Below, piece after piece: positions 1-12,593 of a DNA stretch of 64,000 bases. Source of the stretch: Eucommia ulmoides (taxonomy: Eukaryota > Streptophyta > Magnoliopsida > Garryales > Eucommiaceae). Under the pieces are notes generated by a model, which was not told where the DNA came from, made no database searches, and saw only the letters and a program-made list of their open reading frames with translations. A program made the position numbers and the translations under genes. Positions within the stretch are counted from its first letter, which is position 1; each line of letters begins with the position of its first letter. The stretch is from contig CM028328.1 in NCBI GenBank assembly GCA_016647705.1, positions 41,889,429-41,953,428 on the forward strand, written 5' to 3'.

Positions 1-501
1 CGACGACACCCCACACCACCATGCACACACAACACGCCCTGATGATCACCAGTAGCCCAAGCCCACCGGCGACACCCACACAAAAACATCCACCATTGAC
101 ACACCAACTTACACTACCGTCACCACCAGTAACGGAGCGATGACATACACATACAAACATGGTTAGAATACACACATACAGAAAAACAAACGGAGACCCT
201 AAACATCGAACACACATACCGACTCACTGATAAACAGCGACGAACGACCGAACCCACACCCATACTCGCATCGAAACAAACAGAGAAATCACACGTCCAC
301 TTACCGACGACGATCTCCCAAACACCCACTGACAAACGAAAGGCAATGGATCACATACACACGCCGGAGCCAGAGCAGTGACGAACCATCACCGGCCGAA
401 CCTCTCTCTCTTCCCTTTCTCTTCTTCTCCTCCAGTTCTTCTCTCTCTCTAAGTTTTATGGATGCTTCTTCCGTTTCTCCCATCTCTGTGGATATATACG
501 C

Positions 502-541
<40 letters not shown>

Positions 542-641
542 GTGTGTATATGTATATGTGTATGTGTGTAGATATCCTATATCATATATATATATATGAG
601 TTAACAAAGGGGAGCTCAAGTGGCCGACTCCCCTCCCCTCA

Positions 642-720
<79 letters not shown>

Positions 721-1145
721 TTATTTTTTATTTTTTCAATAGCTTCTTGAAAAAAAAAATTGCGATAATTACACTAACACCCCCTCATTTTAGTTAAGTC
801 ATAATTTACCCAATTTCAAATTTTACATGTTTTGAAAATAACAATTTGACCCCTAAAATTTTAAATCAACCCATTCATATCGCAAACCGCCCTCGCTATT
901 TTAATTAAAATAGTAATTAAACCCATTCTAAATTTTCATGCTTATGAGAATTGCAAATTATCTCCTTCATGTTTTGTTAAGATTTTAATTAACTTTACTT
1001 CAATTTTTTTTAATGTTTGAAAATTTACAGATTTAACCTCTCAAATTTAAAATTACATCAAAGTTAACACCATCAGCCCCGTTATTTCTGGAATATTTTA
1101 AAACGCGACTTAAATCGTACATAAGTCAGAGGTCGGGGTTTTACA
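1..1145 (-). repeat. 3' LTR of element A (partial, start lies outside the window)
   Basis: Direct repeat of 6681-7808. The inner edge is the TG end of the LTR, directly next to a polypurine tract. It carries a (TA)n run at 503-537 and a (TTA)n run of about 26 copies at 645-721 that the other LTR lacks or has much shorter. Confidence 0.88.
503..721. repeat. Microsatellites (TA)n and (TTA)n in LTR of element A
   Basis: A (TA)n run at 503-537 and a (TTA)n run at 645-721. The matching place in the other LTR has only three TTA units (about 7375-7386), so the trinucleotide run probably grew after insertion. Confidence 0.95.
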
Positions 1146-1158
1146 ACTCTTCCCCCCT
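1146..1158 (-). other. Polypurine tract of element A
   Basis: On the minus strand this reads AGGGGGGAAGAGT directly before the LTR start TGTAAAACC. It is the usual plus-strand priming site, and the phrase just upstream resembles the end of chromovirus pol. Confidence 0.75.
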
Positions 1159-1993
1159 AAAAGAAATTTCGTCCCAAAATTTTCATACAAACAAATGGAA
1201 TTAAAAGTTTCCATCACCCCTTAATTTGTAACCATCAAAATCTGTTCCAACATTACTACAAGTCCATTTGCAGTGGTTAACATTATACCCAACAACCAAC
1301 AAACAGGCTGCACTTTGATTGATAAGACCTATCACAGACAACCAACTGTTTCATATATCTAACGTTTCCACTGCACTACTCTAATAAAACTACAATTAAT
1401 ACAATATATTACTATATATTCTTAAACTATCATGGTAGTCTCAATGAATTGGGTTTATCTTATTTCCAACAGGTCTATGATCTCAGAAATTTTCTCATAA
1501 CCAACATTTATCCATTCAATTCGCCACAATATCTCCATTCAATATTTAATCAACAATACTCACCACCAATCTCATAAGCTTAGATAGCCCAAAAATCATT
1601 AACCTCAATATCTACATCAGATCTTCAATACTCTTATGAATGTTCTAGAACTATTACCACCACTCAAACCACGTAGATACGTATCAAAATACATCTAACG
1701 GGTCATTTATAAAAATTCCCTTCATGTTTCCACATTTAATCAAGTCCCTGACAATGTCACATACTTCAATTATGTTTCAGTATACCTACTCATGCTTCAA
1801 ACACATATAAATATGGATCGAAGTACCTAACTACGTTCCAACTACAAAATTTCAATACATCACAAAAGTCATTCAAAATAATTCAAATTATCCATTCCTC
1901 ATGAGATCTCAGTGACCCCACATGCTGACTTCGCCTAATAATTAGTAGATCAATACATTTGATTGAGTTCCTTTTATCTACTTCGTTTTCTAT

Positions 1994-2049
<56 letters not shown>

Positions 2050-4852
2050 CACCGGGCTGTCTCAAATTCTTGATAATTTTCCGTTCTCCTATCTCGGTTC
2101 AGTCTATTTGACTGAAGTCATATATCCTTCTCATACAACGCTTTATACGGTACCACCTTGATCACCGAAAAAATATCTAATAGTTTAAACAAATTCCATT
2201 AGCGCCACGTAATCCTCCTCGCTACCAAAAATTCCCAAACGCAACTCCTCAATATATCCTCCAATATCTGAATCATACCTCTAGATTGACCGTTAATCTA
2301 TAAATAAAGAGAGTTACAAACTCTCAACTTGATACCCAAAGTAATATAGAAACTCGAATAAAAAGTCAAAATAATTATCAAATTCTGGTACTATAGTTTT
2401 TCCTATATAATTTCTCCGATTGAGGATTATTATCTAAAAATACTACCTAACTTTCCATATTTACAACGTTCAATACTGCATTTTGAGTTCCTCCGCTGAC
2501 TGTTCATACAATGGAGACTTACTTCGCTTTGATAATAATTATCATTCAAGTCACAATACGGCGACATACTTATGATTTCAGACTTCCAATTCCAAAAAAA
2601 AAAATGAATAACTGATCAACCAAGTTTAAACACATGCTAAATTTTAATTTAGGAGCCACTGATCCTTATCGAACATATAATTCAACATCCAATTTTTCAC
2701 TTTTGATTCAAAATAATTATATTATCCTAACTTTATTTGACATTTGCATTGAACCGGTGCCTCATGCAACCGAACAATCCAGTCAATATATACTGGCAAA
2801 CACATAAAAAAATATTTCTCGAACTACTCTCCACTTTTTCATCTAGAATAGGTCAAAGCTACAATAGCCCACCTGGATATTACTACTTAACCTCAACGTT
2901 ACTAACAAACAAATCACCTAACAACAAATACTGTGCTTTCCTATTTCCATTCTAATCTACTACTACTACTCACGCAGTTTCAATAGTTTAGTATTACTTG
3001 GGCATTGCATATGTTGTTCTATGCACCTCTTTTAAGGTTCTTTCCGTCAATTTTCATTAATCCGCAAATTTGCATTACTAAAACTATACACTTTATTTTC
3101 AATCCTCAAAACTTCATCAACATTTCCGACACGCTAGTTAACTCTACAGTCCATTCCCACTGCATCGCTAAGCCTTCTTAGCTAGACATCCGACTTCTGC
3201 ATTTCTACAATACGGTCAAGCAATGCCATTTTCAAAATCAAAATTTCAAACAGCGTCGCCGTCTGACCAACGCCCACTAAACTTAGAAGGATCCCAACTT
3301 GACACATACAATAGTATGAGTAACCCAAATATACGCAACCACGTTTTCCCGATTTCTGACGCAAAGCACAAATCCTGTCATACAGAAAATGTCACTAAAC
3401 ATCAAAACAATTATAATCACTACCAGCTCCAAAAGTTTTCGAGTTCCAGTTACAACTTTTGGCCTTTCTATTACACCACAGCTGCGATTTCCAGTGGATT
3501 CAAGTGAATATTATTTCCCAAAATCACATGCCCCAAATTTACCACTCGATCCAATCAATACTCATATTTATTACATTTAGCATACAATTGCTTTTCTTTC
3601 AACATTAGCAACACACTCTAGAAATGTTCTACAGGCTCTTTTCTACTCTCGACCGAGTCACTGTTTTCACCACATCATAGTCTCTAACCTTCAACTAATA
3701 ATACCCTCAATCTAACATCCTGGTCTTTTGCAAGTCGATTTAACAAACCATCCATTGTAACCGATGAATACCAACACTAGATCTTCCTGGATAAAACACC
3801 AAGTCCACGTTAATCATGAGTTAATGGTCTAATTTATTGTAACAACTCGATTTTCCAGGGCCGTCACAAGGCTTCTCCTATAGAGACTTCCTAAACCAAA
3901 AACTAATTTACTCACATTTTGACTATTCAACAAATTTTTAATTACTAACACCACAATGACCATCTTTAAAGTCCCCAAAGTTATAATTCCAAATCCCAAT
4001 TTCCCACATTTTATCAACACAATTATATTTAGCCAACTTAATGAGTCGAACGTTCACCTCTTAATATTATGGAACTTATTTTGCAACAACCACAATTATT
4101 AATCACACTTACCAGCACCTCGACAGCTCTCGGAACTACTTAGGAAAAATCCCTAGCTACTACATTATCCACCGCCTGAACTTGTTTTGTCTGGTGCCCA
4201 GCACCCACGTACTGAATTTTTGATATCCTTTCTTTAACACTTTTTTGACCTCCCTGACCCACTATCAACTAATTAGGGTACTAATTACACCATCCCGACA
4301 ATCTAAAACGTACTACCTTCTCGTCACAATTTTCTCACATCTTTAATTTCCAACTAATATAATTTTTTTAAAAAAAAATCATTATAAGATGCCATTCATA
4401 TTACCTAGAAGGCGATGTTATACTTATTTGAATGTCATTTCGTATTCTAACTTAAATGTGTTCAGCTATACTATCTACTATTTTAATAACGACTTATTGG
4501 GTGCTACCGATAGTTATCTCATCACCACCTAATATGCATATAGTTGTTTCATAATTAAAATCTCACAATTCCAACTATTAAAACTCCCACAATCGCGATC
4601 CACCCATTTTCACCACCAACAATACAACACCACTCAAATCTGCCAACTGGCAATATCACCATCACTACCTGCCAACAAGACAATCCTCTATGCACCATGC
4701 CAATGCACTAACTAATGTAATGAAAGAACTAACACTCATGTACCGAACTAACTTATTGACACCCTATCTCAAGCCCCCTACTGACTAGATGACTAACACG
4801 TCCTCCTATCTTATGGTCTTCTACTGACAAGTCTACAGAACCTATAACCTAG
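1159..4852 (-). mobile_element. Degraded internal region of element A
   Basis: AT-rich sequence with only short frames on either strand. A stretch near 2080-2420 faintly resembles the antisense of chromovirus integrase-region sequence, but nothing else is recognisable as gag, protease or reverse transcriptase. A long (AT)n run lies at 1996-2045. The length is well short of the 5 kb or so normal for an autonomous chromovirus, and the region is broken throughout. Confidence 0.6.
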
Positions 4853-4864
4853 GCTCTGATACCA
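4853..4864 (-). other. Primer-binding site of element A (tRNA-iMet type)
   Basis: The + strand GCTCTGATACCA is the reverse complement of TGGTATCAGAGC, the site complementary to the 3' end of plant initiator tRNA-Met. It lies three bases from the LTR end and fixes both the element's orientation and the LTR border at 4868. Confidence 0.9.
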
Positions 4865-5514
4865 AAATGGTCACACCCCACCCTGGACACCCGTCACAAT
4901 GGGGCCGATGTGACGTCGACATGATATCACTTGACCGACTAACCAACCAACTATACGACAATATACAAACTTTCATCTATACATCATATATATAATTTCA
5001 TTTATAGGGATATACCTGTCCCAAATTATAAGAACAACAAAATAAATCTCATGCATCTCCCTTAGGTTCACCTCTGACAGCTCGTCTCAAAAGACACTCA
5101 TATGACTCCAACGCATGACCCGCATAACTCTATCTAGTGCCAGTAGGGGACCGACTGACTCCTATTCGCTCCACCTGCAAGTATACTGCCTTCTTAATAA
5201 AAACATTTTTAATCCATAATACATTCTACAACATTTAAATAGATCAAGCATAAGTAGACAAACATCACATATCTGGTAAAAATTTTCATATATAAGCAGT
5301 GAAAATAAATCAATATATGTAAGTTCCATTTAAACTTATTCAATATAAAATAAGACCAATCACCATAAATAATAAATCATCCAATATAAGTAAAACACCA
5401 CACCTCAAACACCACCCCACTATAAATCACTAGCTAGCCATAGTGATCGTTTTAACCTCACAATCGAAAGTTATAACGGTACCGTAACATCCGTAGGAAT
5501 GCCTTCTTACGAAA

Positions 5515-5795
5515 TATCCATACCCCTTTTGGGGAGAAATATAATCCACACCCCTTACGGGGAGAACTATCCATATCCCATGGGAAGAAATCCACACCCC
5601 TTCCGGGGAGAAATAATCCACACTCCTTACGGGGAGAATTCACACTCCTTACGAGGGAAAAACTATGGCATCGTCCAAATCAACAATTTCGTCTAAAAAT
5701 TCACACCCCTTATGGGAAGAATATAAACCACACCCATTTCGAGGAGAATTTCTAAAATCACATTTATTCAAACCACACCCCTGACGGGGAGAATT
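5515..5795. repeat. Minisatellite in the LTR of element A, core CACACCCCTTACGGGGAGAA
   Basis: About nine degenerate copies of a roughly 20-28-bp unit with a self-complementary CCCC-TTACG-GGGG core, clustered at 5515-5660 and 5698-5795. Each unit could form a small stem. A comparable cluster lies in the arms of the composite element (51290-51420 and 56990-57090). Confidence 0.85.
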
Positions 5796-7193
5796 TTCAA
5801 ACCACGTTTTTCTCTCTTTTTAAAAGTACCACCCATTTAGTAAAAACCATTTTTTCACCTTTGGTTTTAAAAAACCAAGCATTATTAGAAAACCAGATAT
5901 TTTTCCACTCTCTTTTAAATCACCCAGTTAATGAACCATTTTTTAATTTCCTTTCTTTAAAACAAAACCAACATAATTTACCAAAAATCCATTTATCCCA
6001 ACGCACCCAAAACCTGCTTAATCCACGTGGTTTTAAAATCATCCAAGTCAAGTAAAATTCATTTTACACACACACACACACATATATATATAAATAGTTT
6101 GGCAAGAAGACATTACACTCACCTGATTATCTGTTTTCGAAGACTTTGACCGCCTATTCTCTGCCGATACTCCGGTGCCTGCAAACGTAATAGTGGCAGG
6201 GCCTAAATTAATATTTTACGTAAAATAACCTAACCATGCCATGAAATCCTAATTTTTGCAATTTACTATTCCCCGAGTTTTCTTTTGGAATATTTTCATT
6301 TAATTAACATCGCTCCGTTACGATTTTCTATATAAACTTTGTTTATATAAACGATCTCATTATTTAGTTTTCATCAATTTGATAATTTCGACGCTAATAA
6401 TTAAATTAACAAATCACAAAATTTTTACAAGAAACGTTACCCGCTCCGAATCGGTTGTCGATCTCTTTACGAATCCTTTAATTTTGCTTACTGCCACCCA
6501 CTACCTAGGCGAAACGTCCACCGCCTAGGCAAGCTCGAGCAAATTTGGTTCCTGATGTTCTACTGCCTAGGCGAAACCGTCACCGCCTAGGCAGACGGTC
6601 ATCTTCCTATTTGCTCTGTTTTGGGTTTTTCAGCTGCCACTCTCTCTCTCTCTCTCTACTCTCCACTCCAGCAACAACTCCGGTGACACTCCACACCACC
6701 ATGCACACACAACATGCCCTGATGATCACTGGCAGCCCAAGCCCACCGGCAACACCCACACAAAAACATCCACCGTTGACACACCAACTTACACTACCGT
6801 CACCACCGCCGATGGAGCGATGACATACACACACAAACAAGGTCAGAACACACACACAGCAAAACAAACGAAAACCCTAAACATCAAACACACATACTGA
6901 CTCACTGACGAATGGCGAAGAATGACCGAACCGACACCCATACTCTCATCGAAACAAACGGAGAAATCACACGTCCACTTACCAGCGACGGTGATGATCA
7001 CCCAAACACCCACTGACGGACGAAAGGCAACAGATCACACACACACATACACACGCCAGAGCCGGAGCAGTGATGAACCACCACCAGCCGAACCTCTCTC
7101 TCTCTCTCTTCCCTTTCTCTTTATCTCCTCTAGTTCTTCTCTCTCTCTTTCTAAGTTTTCTGGATGCTTCTTCCGTTTCTCCCATCTCTGTGG

Positions 7194-7202
<9 letters not shown>

Positions 7203-7229
<27 letters not shown>

Positions 7230-7254
7230 ACATATGTATGTGTGTATATCCTAT

Positions 7255-7321
<67 letters not shown>
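7203..7321. repeat. Microsatellites (GT)n and (TA)n in the LTR of element A
   Basis: (GT)n at 7203-7229 and a long (TA)n at 7259-7321. The left LTR has a mixed TA/TG run here, so the two copies have drifted separately. Confidence 0.95.
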
Positions 7322-7324
<3 letters not shown>

Positions 7325-7808
7325 AGTTGATAAAGGGAAGCCCAAGTGGCCGGCTCCCCTCCCCTCCCTTCATTTTATTATTATTAATTTTATTTTTTTT
7401 CAATAGCTTCTTGAAGAAGCTTTTGCGATAATTACACTAACACCCCCTCATTTTAGTTAAGTCATAATTTACCCAATTTCAAATTTTACATGTTTTGAAA
7501 ATAACAATTTGACCCCTAAAATTTTAAATCAACCCATTCATATCGCAAACCGCCCTTGCTGTTTTAATTAAGATAGTAATTAAACCCATTCTAAATTTTC
7601 ATGCTTATGAGAATTGCAAATTATCCCCTTCATGTTTTGTTAAGATTTTAATTAACTCTACTTCAATTTCTTTTAATGTTTGAAAATTTATGAATTTAAC
7701 CCCTCAAATTTAAAATTACAACAAAGTTAACACCATCAGCCCCGTTATTTTCAGAATATTTTAAAACGCAACTTAAATCGTACATAAGTTAGAGGTCGGG
7801 GTTTTACA

Positions 7809-8073
7809 TGGGCGGCATGGCAGATTGGAGCTATGGGCCTGGGCCTGGGGGCCCATCACTGTTGACGACAGGGATATGGTTTCGGCCTGCCGACAAGGTG
7901 GCCAGACCGATCCAACCGCGTGAAGGTCGGTCTGGGTACTCTGACCCCCCTTAATTGCCGACCTTAACCCATCCCGGGCTGTCTACACACCGGGCTAATG
8001 TAAGGTAGTTGGTGACATGATAGATTTGTCCAGGGAGGCTAACAAGTAGAGGGGCCCGATTTTACCCCCAACA
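7809..8073 (-). repeat. 3' LTR fragment of element B
   Basis: Matches 19874-20142 with many transitions. The CCCCCAACA edge at 8073 is followed by a pyrimidine-rich tract (8074-8088) that reads as a polypurine tract on the minus strand. Confidence 0.85.
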
Positions 8074-8095
8074 TTTTTCCCCCAAGCCTTAGCGT

Positions 8096-9719
8096 GGAAA
8101 TGGAACATGAGACACTGACAATTCAGTAGTCAGGTGATAGGTGTGATTTACCTGCATATTTTTAAACCGAATTAAGTTAGATTTCGAGCGTTTACATAGT
8201 ATTTTTATTACATTTTAATCAATTTTTATCTTTTTGTATTAAATCAGGTGTGTGGGGCAAAAAGATATGAATAACAACATCCAACTTCAATCGGAGGCGA
8301 GATCCTCTTGCCTCTCAAGTAAGTGTTCTAAACACCCTTCGTCAGCATGCTTTAAATTTCATATGTTGAGAATGATGATTGGAATTGCTAAGAACACTAT
8401 CCGTTTTAAGTTCGGAAGTGATGTGTAGTATGTAGTATGTTAGTTCTGTGTTATTGTTTTCCCGTATTGCATGTGCATTTAGGTTAGAATGTGTTTATGT
8501 TTTTGTGTTGTTATTTGTATGTTGAGTTTTGCGTTCATTTGGGTCGTTACCCGATGATGATGATTACCCCTGGTTGTTTTCAAGGTTAAAGGTAATACCC
8601 ATGCATGTGTGTTCTGTGTGCTTGACTATGTGTTTTGGTTAAAATTATTGTAGATCCTAATTTGCACGAGCACATAGACACAATGCATAGTTATTCAATT
8701 GATTTGAGGACGATTATCGATTAACCAAATTCATGACACATTAAGGATTCTAGAACTTAATTGAGGGGAAGCTTGAGGCGAAATCCTAAGCGAAATAGTT
8801 CAGGAGATATGATTTAGGCATTCGTTTTATCGCTTGAGCCTTTCTAAGCCTACCTTATAATATGTTTATCTCTCATTACCATGTCGAAGCCTAAATGCAA
8901 ATTCAATTCAGAACACATAAACTAATACCCTAGCCAGTTGACCTTTTTCCAAACCTTAATCGCTTAATTTAAAAGCACATTTAAGTGAATCAAGCTAGCA
9001 ATTGCAAATGCTACTTGATGTGAGCGGTTGGGTTTAGGGCGAACTTCTAATTGGTTATGTATTTGAGTACTCACTTGTCCTTTTTTATTTGTATTTCACA
9101 AACCCCTTCAATTGTAACAATTAAAATAAGTTTGGGGGTGTGTTCGTTGAAAAAAAAATCAAATGTAAATACGGTTTTTATTTCCGTTTCTTTTTTACAA
9201 GTGAGGACGTCGGTCTAAAATGCATGTTCGAGATTGTTTCCAATCGTTCTATGGGGGTTCGAGAGTGAATATGCCAAGCGTTGAGCCTTGGGTAACGTTA
9301 AGTTAACAACGTTAACCCGTTTTCAATTCTGAAATACCCTTGGCCAACTATTCCTTAACCGAACCAAGTCCTAATGATCTCTATGAACTTTCAAGCCAAT
9401 ATTAGTGGAGAATGGACCCCAATCCGGCCTATGGAAATCCTAGTCCATTACGGTCGAAGTCATGAGTTTCGTTGGGGGATAATCCAATCTGGTCGTTGTA
9501 TGGTTATATTGTTGAGTCTCGCACTAACACGTTTAAAGGATCTATAATAGCATTCACCATTATTGCATGTCAAAATTCTAGAATTATATGATGTGTTTTA
9601 CTGCCTGAACTCGATATGACTGGCGGTTGTTGAGGGACAAAAATAAATAGGCTGTTAGAAGAAGTCAAAACTCCCATGTCGTTATGTTTAGATTGTTTTT
9701 AGGTTGTTTATTATTTAAT
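8096..9719. other. Non-coding 3' region of element B, possibly holding another insertion
   Basis: No gene seen. From about 8135 the sequence changes character (AT-rich, no GC-rich Tat-like sequence) until about 9788. This block starts TGATAGGTG and ends GGGGGTATCA, so it has short inverted TGATA/TATCA ends. The phrase TAAGTTTGGGGGT occurs twice, near 9130 and 9777. It may be a solo LTR of another family, but no clear target duplication was found. Confidence 0.35.
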
Positions 9720-12593
9720 TCAGATGTGTTTTTTCATTTTCGTGTGAGTGTTTGGCTCGAGGACTAGCCAAATTCTAAGTTTGGGGGTATCAGACCTCCG
9801 GGAACAAGTAGACGAGATGAAGGGGAGAGGGGATGGCATAATCGAGGTGACGCAGCCTAACAAGGCATGCCCATCGACGTCCCTTAGAACTAGTAGACCG
9901 ACACGTACCAAACGCGCCTTTTGGCTTCTCAAGGAAGCCAGACTGTCAGTCCGTCCAGATGTACGACACGTGGCCGAGGGTGTAGGAATGGAAGTCCTGC
10001 AAACCGTTCAATGTGATGAGATGGTTCGACTTCTCAGCACCCTATCAATACGCGACCCATTCTTCAAATTTTCTCACAGATTTTTGTGAAAGCTCCTCCC
10101 GACCTCCTGAGCACGATATTCTTTATGTCCTTGTCTTATTTTCTTCTTTTCATCTTCTTCTTCATGTCTTCTGCTTCTGGGTTCGGCTGGTCGGGGAGTA
10201 GCATGTCCTTAATCGACGTGATAGCAATGTACTCTCCAAGCGTCCAGATGGAGATCAGCTCATTTGCGATGGAGTCAGACCCCACCGTCCCTCAAGCCTC
10301 CAGATCGGCAGGTAAGCAAGAGCTCGCAATTCAGTGGACGTCTTCATCCGAGAAGTCTCAAGGTAAGACTGGAGTGGGGGCACTGCCTATGTTGGTCCAT
10401 CTCGTGAGTCTCTGAGGACAAGGCGTGAGGCGGGCTCCTTCGGCGGTTCCGCGGTCGCTAGATCATTAACATTCGGTTGTCCTCTATAAGTGAGCTCGAC
10501 TTCCCATCGACCGGCCTGTGAGGTTCCCATGGACGCTTTGGTCTAGAGGATGGATTCCGACCTCTAAAAAAAAGTGGTATGTAACTGCGTACTAAGCACA
10601 CGATCCCCGGCTCGGTAGTTCTTTCCGCTGCCGGGCCGGACGACCAAGTATGCGACCTTCCTAAGGGATTTATCGCGATCTATGACCAACAACTATAGGC
10701 TGGGGTGTGATTTCCCATCCACCCCTGGGTGAGAGAAATTGGGATTTAGGCTTGTGCCCGTCGCAACTATCTCCCAACAGCATCTGCCTGATCGTATCGT
10801 TCCACATAATCTGCTTGGCAGAGGGAGTTACACCGTCCCTCGACCTATTCTACACCTTATTCATGATGAAGTCCATGCCCAATGGGAAGGGCTAGTTTTA
10901 TCTCTCAGCCCGGCGAAAGTTCCTCAAGGCTATCCCGACTTCATTAAGGATTAGAAGTCGGGGTTCTTCTTCTTGGGAGGTACCGAGTGGGAGGCTGATG
11001 AGGCGCCGTCATTTGATTTTCCTGTCCAGAGGCACTGGGGAGATCTGGGTAATTTTTTTTAGCTTGGACCTCGTTCCCCTTCATCCCGGTTTCCATTCTA
11101 ACATGCTCATTTTATTTTCAGTGATGAAGAAGCGCAAGCCCAGCCCAGATATCCTAGAAGAGAAAGAGGTGAGCCTTCAGACACTGTTTACACACATCGG
11201 CTCTCTATTCATGTCGTGCTTGTACGACGTCTACTTCTAGAGTAACCCCTTTCTGCCAGCGCCGACCCTGAACCCAAATTCTCGAAATGGTAAGTGCCTT
11301 GAGCTCGTCCCGGTCATTTAGTTTTACTTCAGTTATTTTTCTTCCTTACTAAACAAATTATATATTTAATCATTTTTTAGAAATAAACATGGTTGCGATA
11401 GCCCAAAGGGCGTAGACGCACGGCAGGCCACCAAAAGAACACTGGCCAGCCAAAGGATCGAAGAGGTGAGGCCCACCAACCAGGCAGGGCCCGTCCCAAC
11501 GTCGAGGAGATCCGGGACCCCGGCCGCCTCTAGGACCAAACAGAAGGAGCCCGCCAGGGCAGACCTCGTCCCTTCCATCAAAAAAGATAAGGGGAAGAAG
11601 AAGGTAGGGACCTCCGACGTGCCAACCGGACAGCACAAAAAGATTTGGCCCGCCACTACGATCCCAAAAGAGAAGTAGATACATGATCATGGTGAGAGGG
11701 CTGGAGAGGTCGTCATCCAGACTGGGCTTCTCCCTGACGAGCCTGCCACCCAAAACGCAAGCGTGCTGACCAAATTCACTCTGCGAATGGTACCTTCGAC
11801 AGATTGGGCAAGATTTACCACGAAGACCGACGCCAAGCTCTGTGCCAATATGAATTAACACGCACTTTCGGTGAGTTACTCTCCCTGGTCAACACTTAGT
11901 ACTTGGAAAGTTTCAAGTTTTTAATGACAGCGTTGTTTGATCTTGCAGGCGGTGTTTTCCTCGTTGAAGGCCAGCGCTCGCCTACACCAGGCCCTCCAAA
12001 CGCTCAAAGGGCTAACAAAGGGAAGAGAAAAGGACATCCGTCTCCCAGAAGACTACAAGAATGAGGTGGAGCGGACGACCGGCGAGATGGACCGCCTGCG
12101 CGAGGAGAACGAGTGAATGCACGAGAAGAAAGAGGCCGCGAAAAATAGGGCCGAGAAGACAAGACGATCCGAGCACATTGTCCAATCGCAGATTGAGGAG
12201 CTCCAGAGGGATCAAGCGACCGAGGTTGAGAAAGCCCGGGTTGAGGCCCGAGCCGAGGCGGTCACCCTATACAAGAAGAGCGAAGAATTCAACGGGCTCA
12301 GGAACCACATTGCCGTCAGCGTGATCGAGCTCGATTTCAAGGGAGCGATCAACTCCTTGTGGAATCAGTTCCCAGAATTCAACCATACCAAGCTAACTTT
12401 CGAGCTGACCAACGAAGACATCGTTGTAGCCTATGCCCAGCAGGATGCCGAGCCAAGCGCTGAATTGGCCAACCCAAAAGTCGAGTTGAGCCGAGCTGAC
12501 CTTCCGGAATCCACGATGAAAAAATCACAGAAGAGACCGTCGTCGTGTAGCCCGGTACGGAGCAGTAGCCTCCCTGCCACCAGGCCAGCGTGA
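9720..12593 (+). pseudogene. Antisense gene region of element B (gypsy-type transposon domain plus coiled coil)
   Basis: The + strand here is coding-like, opposite to gag-pol. The stretch around 10700-10990 resembles the plant 'putative gypsy type transposon' domain (Pfam PF04195, Transposase_28). 11380-11680 is basic and proline-rich. 12040-12590 is rich in Glu, Lys, Arg and Ala and reads as a coiled coil ending at a stop near 12593. Splice-like junctions (for example AG at 11949) suggest an intron-containing gene. Tat-lineage elements are known to carry antisense ORFs, though their function is not established. This copy is broken. The domain match is from memory and needs a profile search. 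Confidence 0.55.

Larger units (their letters stand above)
1..7808 (-). mobile_element. Chromovirus-type Ty3/gypsy LTR retrotransposon fossil (element A), cut by the window start
   Basis: Two direct repeats bound it: 1-1145 and the matching end of 4868-7808. Read on the minus strand, the LTR starts TGTAAAACCCCG and ends GGTGTGACCA, followed three bases on by TGGTATCAGAGC, the standard initiator tRNA-Met primer-binding site. A purine tract lies just before the other LTR. The internal part is only about 3.7 kb and shows no long gag-pol frame, so the element is broken with many breaks. The last 365 bases of the two LTRs differ at about 16 sites by eye (about 4%), mostly transitions, suggesting an insertion in the order of one to two million years ago at commonly used plant rates. 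Its right end lies directly inside the LTR of element B. Confidence 0.85.
4868..7808 (-). repeat. 5' LTR of element A, 2.94 kb
   Basis: It runs from TGGTCACACC next to the primer-binding site to TTTTACA at 7808, after which element B sequence begins. A length near 3 kb fits Tekay/Del-like chromoviruses. It contains a 20-28-bp minisatellite (5515-5795), short-period C/T runs, a (GT)n at 7203-7229 and a (TA)n at 7259-7321. Short cysteine-rich or isoleucine-rich frames here are translations of microsatellites, not genes. Confidence 0.85.

Noticed and set aside
544-750. Open frame with a long isoleucine run
   Set aside because: It is the translation of the (TTA)n microsatellite in an LTR.
5515-5795. 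CRISPR-like regular repeats
   Set aside because: Units are degenerate, unevenly spaced, lack unique spacers of constant size, and lie in a plant LTR.
6607-7431. Cysteine- and histidine-rich open frames on both strands
   Set aside because: They arise from (GT)n, (TA)n and C/T repeats in the LTR of element A and match the other LTR copy, not a gene.
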